A stretch of DNA of 64,000 nucleotides from Williamsia limnetica (GTDB lineage Bacteria; Actinomycetota; Actinomycetes; Mycobacteriales; Mycobacteriaceae), in contig NZ_QJSP01000010.1 in the NCBI RefSeq assembly GCF_003217475.1, positions 1-64,000 of the forward strand. The letters run 5' to 3'. A program made the translations under genes and the position numbers. The stretch's first letter is position 1, and every line of letters starts with the position of its first letter. This document shows positions 57,289 to 64,000 of the stretch, piece after piece. A model generated the notes under the pieces. That model saw nothing but the letters and a program-made list of their open reading frames with translations. It searched no databases and was not told the origin of the DNA.

Positions 57289-58684
57289 ACTCCAGATCCG
57301 GGCCTTGCGGATCGGCCTTGGTCAACCGCACCGATATCTGACTGCCCTCGGCCGGGTCACCGCTGCACGTCGCGAAGACGGGCGGGTCGCTGACGAAGAT
57401 CTGGGCAGGACGCTTGCCCCGTTTCGGATGCAGGACGGTGGCCGAGAACGTCTCGCCCACCCGGTCTGCGAGCAGGATCGCCTCGGCGAGGTCGAGACCC
57501 GCCCGGTCCGCCCGACCCGCGACCGAGCCCGAACTGCGCATGATCTCGGGCAAGGTCGGCAGAGCCGCGAGCACCCACTCCGGCACGGGTTCGCCTGCGG
57601 TCAACGCCAGGCAGACCTCCGTGGCAAAGCGGTCCGCCAAGCGACGGAGTGGGGCGGTCACGTGGGCGTAGACCCCCGCTATCCCACCGTGCGTGGTCAC
57701 CGCACCGGCGGGGATCTCCCCCAGCAACGCCAGATAATCGCTGCCGCGCAGCAGCGTGGTGGCGTCGGACATCAGCGCGAGTGTGGTGGGCGACTGCGGG
57801 TCGAGCCCGGCCAGGAACGCCCCGGGTGACATCGATGCCGGCCACGGCACCCCCAGTGCGACCGCCGCTGTGCGCAAAGCGACCACCGCGCCGTCCTGCG
57901 CATCGGGCAGCGTTCGCAACAGGCCGGTCGCGTGGTCGAGCATGAGCGCGCCTGCGCACATACCCGTGAGCAGCGAGACCTGCGAATTCCACATGTCCGC
58001 ACGCGTGCGCGGCTGCACCGACAACTCCCAGTTGCCGTCGGCGTCGCGAATCACATCCTGTTCGGGCAGTCCGAGCTCGATGGCTCCCCGACTGATCGAC
58101 AACATCTGCCTGCGCTCACCGAAGTCGGGAAGGGCCTCGATCGAGGGATGCAGGGTGCCGCTGGTGTGGTCCGCCATGACGCCCGCATAGTCGAGACGCG
58201 CCTGTGACTTCACGAGGGCCCGAACCGGCTCCGCCGACAGCGGCCTCGCCTCCGCATCCACGACGATCCGCCACAGCACCGCCGGCCGCACCTGCTGCGG
58301 GAGCAGCGACCCGGTGTTCTCCGACAACGCCCGCGGGTGCAGCGGCACGTTCCCGTCGGGAAAGTAGATGGTCTGCCCGCGGCGTCTGGTCTCCTGATCG
58401 AGTGCGCCCTCCGGCGTCACCAGGGCCGCGACATCGGCGATCGCGTAGTGCACGACAAAACCTGCACCGTCGCGGGCGATGTGCACGGCCTGATCGAGGT
58501 CCACCGAACCGGGCGGATCGATGGTGACCAACGCGAGGTCGGTGCGATCGATCCGGGCATCGGCATGTCGGTCGACCGCGTTCTCGGCCTCCTGCTGGGC
58601 GGCAGCACCGAACTCCTCGGACAACCCCAGGTCAGTCCGAATGGCACCGAAATCTATGTCTGCGGCGCGAAGTCTGCGTTGCAC
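57266..58684 (-). CDS. RNB-domain (RNase II-type) ribonuclease
   Basis: 472 residues from GTG 58682-58684. Single-strand 3'-5' exoribonuclease domain without the cold-shock or S1 domains of E. coli RNase II; the short actinobacterial form. The catalytic block is LVTIDPPGSVDLDQAVHIA; FVVHYAIADVAALV, RGQTIYFPDGNVPLHPRALSE and THGGIAGVYAHVTAPLRRLADRF follow. The usual D-x-D-D-A reads D-L-D-Q-A, so one acidic ligand is replaced. The frame is open further upstream but that part is the 3' end of the RNase P RNA. No ribosome-binding site precedes GTG. TACTTT at 58691-58696 (minus) could serve a leaderless message. Confidence 0.9.
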   Translation of the reverse strand: MQRRLRAADIDFGAIRTDLGLSEEFGAAAQQEAENAVDRHADARIDRTDLALVTIDPPGSVDLDQAVHIARDGAGFVVHYAIADVAALVTPEGALDQETRRRGQTIYFPDGNVPLHPRALSENTGSLLPQQVRPAVLWRIVVDAEARPLSAEPVRALVKSQARLDYAGVMADHTSGTLHPSIEALPDFGERRQMLSISRGAIELGLPEQDVIRDADGNWELSVQPRTRADMWNSQVSLLTGMCAGALMLDHATGLLRTLPDAQDGAVVALRTAAVALGVPWPASMSPGAFLAGLDPQSPTTLALMSDATTLLRGSDYLALLGEIPAGAVTTHGGIAGVYAHVTAPLRRLADRFATEVCLALTAGEPVPEWVLAALPTLPEIMRSSGSVAGRADRAGLDLAEAILLADRVGETFSATVLHPKRGKRPAQIFVSDPPVFATCSGDPAEGSQISVRLTKADPQGPDLEFTAETLP

Positions 58685-58737
58685 ACGTCCAAAAGTATCT
58701 GGGCGCAGCCCAGAGGTGTTGCGCGGGCACACCGAGC

Positions 58738-59158
<421 letters not shown>

Positions 59159-59222
59159 ATCACTCTACGTTCTCGGCGACAGCGGTTCGCACCCATGGGC
59201 ATCCGCAGGGAACAATCGACGC

Positions 59223-60491
59223 GTGGATGTCGTGTCGCTGCTGTTGCTCGTCGCGGCCTTGGCCTTCGCGGTATGGCGTCCGCGAGGTCTCCCCGAAGCC
59301 ACCGTCGCGGTTCCCGCCGCGCTCGGGGTGGTCGCTCTCGGGGTTGTCGACGCCGATCGGGCCTGGTCGGAGATCACGGCGCTTGCCTCGACGGTCCTGT
59401 TTCTCGCGGCGCTGCTGGTGCTGTCGTATGCCTGTTCGGTGCTGGGGGTGTTCACGTGGCTGGCAGCGGTGATCGCGCGTCGGGCCTCTCCCGGACATGA
59501 ATCCGGATCCCCTGGCGGCGACAAGCGCGCGAGCGGTCATCGGCTGTTGGCTCTGGTGTTCGGCGCTGCCGCGCTGACCACCGCGGCGCTCAGCCTCGAC
59601 GCCACCGTGCTGCTGTTGACCCCGGTGCTCCTGTCGATGACCCGGTCCCTGCGGGTGTCGGCGCGGCCGTACAGCTACGCCACGGTGACCCTGGCCAATT
59701 CGGCGTCCACGTTGATGCCCGTCTCCAATCTCACCAACCTGCTCGCGTTTGCGGCGACCGGACTAGGGTTCGTCGAGTTCACCTTGCTGATGGCATTGCC
59801 GTGGCTGATCACGCTCGTCGTCGAGTTCATGGTGTTCTGCCTCTGCTTCTGCGGCGATCTGCGTCAGCGTCCGCACCCCGACCACATCGAGGATCCCGGC
59901 CCCGCGCCCCGGCTACCGTTGATGTTGCTGGCAATAACCCTCGTGTCTTTCGGCCTCAGTTCTGTCATCGGCATCGAACCGGTGTGGTGCGCGGTTGTCG
60001 GAGCCGTCGTGATGGCCGCGCTGGCCCTGCGCGCGCGGACGAGTTCCCCGCTGAGACTTGCGCTGTCGGCAAAACCCGGTTTCCTGCTGTTCGTGTTCGC
60101 GCTGGGGGTCCTGGTCGCAGGCATCTCCGATGGCGGGATCGGCAGCGGACTCGCCGACATCTTGCCGAGCGGAACCGGGTTCTACGATCTGCTCATCGTG
60201 GCCGCGATCTCGGCGGTCATCGCAAATCTCATCAACAACATCCCCGCGGCCCTGCTGATGCTGGCCGCACTGGGGTCGGGCGCCCCGGCGCCGTTGGTGC
60301 TCGCCATGCTCCTCGGGGTCAACATCGGACCCACCCTGACGTACCTGGGATCGCTGGCGAATCTGTTGTGGCTCAAGCTCGTCAAGCTCGACGGGCAAAA
60401 GGTCACCGTACGGGAGTTCACGACGGTCGGCATGGTCACCGTGCCGGTGACGTTGGTGATGTCGGTGGTGGCGCTGTGGGCCGTCACCTGA
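59223..60491 (+). CDS. ArsB/NhaD-type ion transporter
   Basis: 422 residues from GTG 59223, about 11 membrane spans. LSLDATVLLLTPVLLSM and the pseudo-symmetric NLINNIPAALLMLAALG, each with a following glycine-rich NSASTLMPVSNLTNLLAF / GVNIGPTLTYLGSLANLLWL segment, are the paired substrate-site motifs of the ion transporter superfamily that includes ArsB and NhaD. Arsenite, Na+ or a dicarboxylate could be the substrate. No ArsR or ArsC gene is adjacent, so arsenite export is not supported by context. Residues upstream of GTG 59223 in frame lie over rnpB and are rejected. Confidence 0.87.
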   Translation: MDVVSLLLLVAALAFAVWRPRGLPEATVAVPAALGVVALGVVDADRAWSEITALASTVLFLAALLVLSYACSVLGVFTWLAAVIARRASPGHESGSPGGDKRASGHRLLALVFGAAALTTAALSLDATVLLLTPVLLSMTRSLRVSARPYSYATVTLANSASTLMPVSNLTNLLAFAATGLGFVEFTLLMALPWLITLVVEFMVFCLCFCGDLRQRPHPDHIEDPGPAPRLPLMLLAITLVSFGLSSVIGIEPVWCAVVGAVVMAALALRARTSSPLRLALSAKPGFLLFVFALGVLVAGISDGGIGSGLADILPSGTGFYDLLIVAAISAVIANLINNIPAALLMLAALGSGAPAPLVLAMLLGVNIGPTLTYLGSLANLLWLKLVKLDGQKVTVREFTTVGMVTVPVTLVMSVVALWAVT

Positions 60492-60498
60492 GGATCTG

Positions 60499-61383
60499 TC
60501 AGTCGTGACCCGGCATGGCGCTGCGCACCGACTGCAACGCCGCGATGAGGTCGCCGACGATTTCCGAATGCGCGGCCGGCGACCTCACCACCGCCGACAC
60601 CGACACCCGCAGCGCCCGCTCCCTGTCGCGGGTGAATGCGATTCCGGCCAGCGGTGTGCGCTCGTAGAGTACCGTCCACTCTTCGGGGTGATTGAGCAGT
60701 TCCATGGTGGCGGTGTGATCAACCGGCAAGGGTGGCGCCTGCCGCGGCCGCTCCAGTCCGTGCCGGTCGAAAGCATCGCGAATCACGTTGTGTAGCAGCA
60801 CCTGATCTCGGGCCGAGGGCAACAGCAACGGATAACCGCCGAGCTCTGCCAGCCCGACTTCTTCGGCACCGGCGAGTGGATGACTCTGCGACATGGCCAC
60901 CACGAGGTCGTCGACCCACAATTGCTGCACCGCCAGGCCCGGGCGATCGAGGCCGCCTCGGATGAGCGCGAGGTCGACGTCACCGCCCAGGACCGCCTCG
61001 ATACGTTGGTCGAAGCTCTTGATGATGAACTCGATCTCGACGTCGAGGTGCTCATTGCGAAGTTGCGCGATCGCGGCGAGGGACTGCTGGGCGAACGACA
61101 TGTTCGCCGCCATCCGGACACGGCCGCTGGGCGTACGGGCGGTCGCGGTGATCATCGACTCGATCTGGAGCATCTGCTGAGCGAGCGGGAGCACCTGGGC
61201 GCCGAGGTCGGTGAGCCGAACGAGCCTGGTCGAACGCTCGATCAGTTTCGCTCCGAGTTCGTGTTCGAGGCGCGCCACCTGATGACTGATGGCCGATTGG
61301 GAGATGAAGCACCGCGCTGCGGCCCTGCTGAAGCTCAGTTCCTCGGCGACGGTGACGAAGTAGGTCAGCTGGCGTAGTTCCAC
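60499..61383 (-). CDS. LysR-family transcriptional regulator
   Basis: 294 residues. MELRQLTYFVTVAEELSFSRAAARCFISQSAISHQVARLEHELGAKLIERS is the winged helix-turn-helix; the effector-binding domain begins near residue 90 (VRMAANMSFAQQSLAAIAQLRNEHLDVEIEF). Divergent from the type II NADH dehydrogenase gene across 133 bp, the classic LysR layout, so that gene is its likely target; the effector is unknown. Convergent with the transporter gene. Confidence 0.93.
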   Translation of the reverse strand: MELRQLTYFVTVAEELSFSRAAARCFISQSAISHQVARLEHELGAKLIERSTRLVRLTDLGAQVLPLAQQMLQIESMITATARTPSGRVRMAANMSFAQQSLAAIAQLRNEHLDVEIEFIIKSFDQRIEAVLGGDVDLALIRGGLDRPGLAVQQLWVDDLVVAMSQSHPLAGAEEVGLAELGGYPLLLPSARDQVLLHNVIRDAFDRHGLERPRQAPPLPVDHTATMELLNHPEEWTVLYERTPLAGIAFTRDRERALRVSVSAVVRSPAAHSEIVGDLIAALQSVRSAMPGHD

Positions 61384-61407
61384 GCGACCAGGATATATGA
61401 GCGATGC

Positions 61408-61422
61408 AGATAAGTTCTATCT
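61408..61422. promoter_or_regulatory. candidate LysR operator
   Basis: AGATA-AGTTC-TATCT is a perfect 5-bp inverted repeat with 5-bp spacer, 25 bp upstream of the LysR start and 95 bp before the NADH dehydrogenase gene. It is AT-rich against a GC-rich background and contains the T-N11-A pattern of LysR sites. Confidence 0.45.
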
Positions 61423-61516
61423 AAACAATGTGTTTGATCAGGCGCTGATGAGGGATTACTTGTTGTTAGGTGCGCGCTGTACTAGGCAGTAGTCGCCAAC
61501 AGGAGATAAAAGGATC

Positions 61517-62827
61517 ATGAACACAATGCCCGCACCTCACAGCGTGCCCACCCAGTTGGACGTCGACGTCGCCATCGTCGGATCCGGATTCGGCGGGTTG
61601 ACGGCTGCTCAGAAGCTGGCCAAGACCGGCCTGCGCGTCGCGTTGATCTCCAGTACCCCCGAGCACCTGTTCCAGCCGCTGCTCTACCAGGTGGCGACCG
61701 GTGTGCTGAACAGCGAGGAGATCGCGCCCGACGTCGCCGGGATCCTGCGCAAACACCGCAACGTCGAGGTACTCCTCGGCACGGTCACCGAGGTGGACCC
61801 CGACGCCGGGATCCTGCGTTACCGCCACGACGGTCCGACGCAGACAGTCTCGTTTCGCTATCTGATCGCCTCGACCGGTGCCACGCAGTCGTACTTCGGC
61901 CGCGACGAGTTCGCTCACCACTCGTACTCGCTCAAGACGATCGACGACGCCACCAACCTGCGAACCCAGATCCGTCGCTGCTTCGAAGAAGCAGCCAAGA
62001 CCGACGACGCCGACCTGCGCCGCCGCCTTCTCAGCTTCGTTGTCGTCGGCGCCGGCCCGACCGGCGTGGAGGTCGCAGGCCAGATCCGTGAACTGGCCAC
62101 GCGCTACTACAAACTCGACGACGTCTCGGTCTACTTGGTGGAGGGCGCAGGCAACGCCCTTCCCGTCTACGGTGGTTCACTCTCCGCCTACGCCAAGAAG
62201 GCCCTCGAACGCGGAGGCGTCGAGGTACTGCTCGATTCGCTGGTGACCGAGATGGATTCCGACGGCGTCACCATCAAGGTCGGCGGCGCTGCCACCCGTC
62301 GTATCGCTGCGGACACGGTCGTCTGGTCGGCCGGCGTACAGGCGAGCCCGTTTGCCGCGGTGCTCGCGAAGGCCACCGGCGCTGACACCGATCGGGCGGG
62401 CAGACTCCTGATCAATCAGGACCTGACCGTCGGCGGGTACGCGAACGTGTATGCGATCGGCGACATGACATCGCTGAACGGCTACCCGGGACAGAGCCCG
62501 GTCGCCATGCAGCAGGCCCGTCACGCGGCTGACGTGATCAGCCGAAAGAAGCTCCCGGGCACTCCCTTCGAGTACTTCGACAAGGGCAGCATGTCGGTGA
62601 TCAATCGTTTCAGTGCGGTCGTTGCGCTCAACGAACGGGTTCGCTTCGGCGGGTTCATCGCGTGGCTGACCTGGCTGGCCGTCCACCTGTTCTACCTGGT
62701 GGGGTTCCGGAACCGCTTCGCCGCCATCGCCTCCTGGCTGTTCGCCTTCATCGGCAGCAATCGACCGGGGTTCGCGCAGGCGGACAAGGTGGAATCCGAG
62801 GCCAGGCGCGAGCCCAAGGCCAGCTGA
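61517..62827 (+). CDS. type II NADH dehydrogenase-like FAD oxidoreductase
   Basis: 436 residues. VAIVGSGFGGLTAAQKL is the FAD site, LSFVVVGAGPTGVEVAGQI the NADH site, and VYAIGDM plus PVAMQQARHAADVI the C-terminal FAD/quinone contacts. Two amphipathic or membrane-touching helices near the end (FIAWLTWLAVHLFYLVGF and FAAIASWLFAF) fit NDH-2, which passes electrons from NADH to menaquinone without pumping protons. ATG is preceded by AGGAG / AAAGGATC. The divergent LysR gene probably regulates it. It lies outside the mycobacterial order. Confidence 0.9.
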   Translation: MNTMPAPHSVPTQLDVDVAIVGSGFGGLTAAQKLAKTGLRVALISSTPEHLFQPLLYQVATGVLNSEEIAPDVAGILRKHRNVEVLLGTVTEVDPDAGILRYRHDGPTQTVSFRYLIASTGATQSYFGRDEFAHHSYSLKTIDDATNLRTQIRRCFEEAAKTDDADLRRRLLSFVVVGAGPTGVEVAGQIRELATRYYKLDDVSVYLVEGAGNALPVYGGSLSAYAKKALERGGVEVLLDSLVTEMDSDGVTIKVGGAATRRIAADTVVWSAGVQASPFAAVLAKATGADTDRAGRLLINQDLTVGGYANVYAIGDMTSLNGYPGQSPVAMQQARHAADVISRKKLPGTPFEYFDKGSMSVINRFSAVVALNERVRFGGFIAWLTWLAVHLFYLVGFRNRFAAIASWLFAFIGSNRPGFAQADKVESEARREPKAS

Positions 62828-62845
62828 CACCCATGCTCATGCGGC

Positions 62846-62880
62846 GCGCCCGCACTCGAGTTCCCCTCGGGTGCGGGCGC
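62846..62880. terminator. terminator between the NADH dehydrogenase and RNase H-phosphatase genes
   Basis: GCGCCCGCAC (62846-62855) pairs with GTGCGGGCGC (62871-62880), with CGAG/CTCG extending the stem. It lies between convergent stops and can serve both. Confidence 0.8.
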
Positions 62881-62894
62881 GTTGGCGTGTGAGG

Positions 62895-64000
62895 TCAGAA
62901 CTCGCCGAGGTGGTTTGTGTCGTTGACGAGGCGCACCGACGCGCCACCGTCGGGATAGAACTCGGCAACACTGAGCGACGCCAGATCCAGATGCATGCGA
63001 TACAGGAATGACGAGCCGACTCCCAGCGCGTCCCGGAGCATCACCTTGATCGGCGTGACATGCGAGACGACGAGTACCTCGCCGCCGGCGTAGCGATCGA
63101 CGAGTTCGGATCGTACGTCCAGTACTCGTCGCGTGACGGTGTCGAAGCTCTCGCCACCCGGCGGTGCCACGGAGGTGTCGCCCATCCAGCTGGTGTGCAG
63201 TTCGCGATCACGCTCGGTCGCCTCTCGGAACGTCAGCCCTTCCCAGCGGCCGAAGTCCGTCTCGGTGAGCCCTTCGTGGATCTGCACCGGTAAACCGAGT
63301 TCGGCGGCGGCCGCTTCTGCCGTCGCGCGGGCGCGGGACAAGGGAGAGCACACGACTGCCGCGATACCGGGACCATCGGCGTCGCGCTGAGCGCGTGCGG
63401 CCAACCGTTTCGCGGCACGCAGGGCCTGATCGCGGCCCAGCTCCGTCAGCTCCGGATTACCGCGTCCGGAATAGCGTCGTTCGATCGACAGGGGTGTCTG
63501 ACCATGCCGCAGCAGGAGCAGACGGGTGGGTTCTCCCCGCGCTCCCGTCCAGCCCGGCGAGGGCTTGACCTTCTCATCCGCGTGCGCAGCAGCTTCTTCA
63601 GCCGGACTCGGGCCCAGCCCTGCTGCAGCATCCATGGCCTCGTTCGCCAGCCGATCGGCGTGCGAGTTCTGAGCTCTGGGGATCCAGCTGAACTGCACAC
63701 TCTGGAATCGCTCGACCAGCTTCCTGGCCTGAGCCGCGAGCGGAATCATGTCGGGATGCTTGATCTTCCAGCGCCCCGACATCTGCTCGACGACGAGTTT
63801 GGAGTCCATGCGGACCAGCACGTCGTCGGCCCGGAGTTCGGCGGCGGCGGACAAGCCGGCGATCAGTCCGCGGTATTCGGCGACGTTGTTGGTCGCAATT
63901 CCGAGGGCTTCTTTGCGCTCTGCGAGCACTGCCGAGCGATCGTCGGCGAAGACTACTGCGCCGTACCCGGCCGGGCCGGGATTACCTCGCGAGCCGCCAT
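62895..64000 (-). CDS. RNase HI fused to a histidine phosphatase, 5' end outside window
   Basis: The frame runs to the window edge; the start codon lies beyond base 64000. The visible N-terminal part reads GGSRGNPGPAGYGAVVF, then NVAEYRGLIAGL and DSKLVVEQMSG, the RNase HI motifs with Glu and Asp ligands. After a linker, LLLLRHGQTPLSIERRYSGRGNPELTELG starts a phosphoglycerate-mutase-type phosphatase (R-H-G), with HEG-like HVTPIK later. It corresponds to Rv2228c, where the C-terminal part dephosphorylates alpha-ribazole phosphate (CobC-type), tying it to cobUT and cobS of this window, and the N-terminal part cuts RNA in RNA/DNA hybrids. Confidence 0.94.
   Translation of the reverse strand, partial: GGSRGNPGPAGYGAVVFADDRSAVLAERKEALGIATNNVAEYRGLIAGLSAAAELRADDVLVRMDSKLVVEQMSGRWKIKHPDMIPLAAQARKLVERFQSVQFSWIPRAQNSHADRLANEAMDAAAGLGPSPAEEAAAHADEKVKPSPGWTGARGEPTRLLLLRHGQTPLSIERRYSGRGNPELTELGRDQALRAAKRLAARAQRDADGPGIAAVVCSPLSRARATAEAAAAELGLPVQIHEGLTETDFGRWEGLTFREATERDRELHTSWMGDTSVAPPGGESFDTVTRRVLDVRSELVDRYAGGEVLVVSHVTPIKVMLRDALGVGSSFLYRMHLDLASLSVAEFYPDGGASVRLVNDTNHLGEF

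Noticed and set aside
59223-60491. Calling the transporter an arsenite pump
   Set aside because: The fold is shared by several ion transporter families and no arsR, arsC or arsenic-related gene is adjacent.

Overview
The window is about 65% GC actinobacterial chromosome. Gene content and order match the Mycobacterium tuberculosis core block aroG (Rv2178c) through the RNase H/phosphatase gene (Rv2228c), as far as I recall that order. Supporting marks of the Mycobacteriales are PimB', AdoK, a CaeA/Hip1-type lipoprotein, GlnA1-GlnE-GlnA2 and a fused qcrCAB/cta respiratory locus. Lineage-specific departures from the mycobacterial order make Gordonia or a close relative my best guess; the genus is inference.

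Layout. 1-676: the tail of a probable transposase and about 580 bp of repeat-rich noncoding DNA. 0.7-10.8 kb (minus strand): aroG, oligoribonuclease-like exonuclease, plsC, ROK glucokinase, ArsA-like ATPase, two SRPBCC proteins, pimB', an HExxH membrane protein and a RipC-type endopeptidase. 10.9-12.2 kb: a second NlpC/P60 protein behind a c-di-AMP (ydaO) riboswitch, and a small Cys-rich protein. 12.4-16 kb: a DEDD exonuclease/GIY-YIG fusion with an SOS box at its start, an AsnC-type ligand-binding protein, and trpD. 16.2-23.4 kb: ctaE-qcrCAB and ctaC-ctaF, separated by two acetyltransferase genes, one of AAC(2') type. 23.7-28.4 kb: asnB, adoK, an A-type Fe-S carrier, glycerate kinase. 28.5-31.7 kb: a DUF3043 protein, a CobU-CobT fusion and cobS. 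31.8-41.7 kb: ilvE, gcvT, pepB, sucB/dlaT, an epimerase, lipB, lipA, a DUF4191 protein and an RDD protein. 41.9-52 kb: glnA1 with a four-part GlnR box, an insert (idi, iron-binding lipoprotein, FKBP, heme oxygenase, EEP protein), glnE and glnA2. 52-57.3 kb: caeA-like peptidase, panB, proline iminopeptidase, CYTH-CHAD protein. 57.3-64 kb: RNB ribonuclease, RNase P RNA, ArsB/NhaD-type transporter, a LysR regulator divergent from a type II NADH dehydrogenase, and the RNase HI/phosphatase fusion running off the window end.

Functional links. The cta/qcr genes encode the bcc-aa3 supercomplex. lipB-lipA supply lipoate to the two-lipoyl-domain E2 and to glycine cleavage. cobUT, cobS and the phosphatase domain of the last gene belong to cobalamin nucleotide-loop assembly. 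glnA1, glnE and glnA2 form the nitrogen-assimilation block. Many gene ends carry strong hairpins; several of those between convergent genes are long, near-perfect and mutually unrelated in sequence. A family of 21-nt-period degenerate repeats occurs at three intergenic places. Most of the window is ordinary core genome; the regulatory and intergenic structures are the more novel parts.
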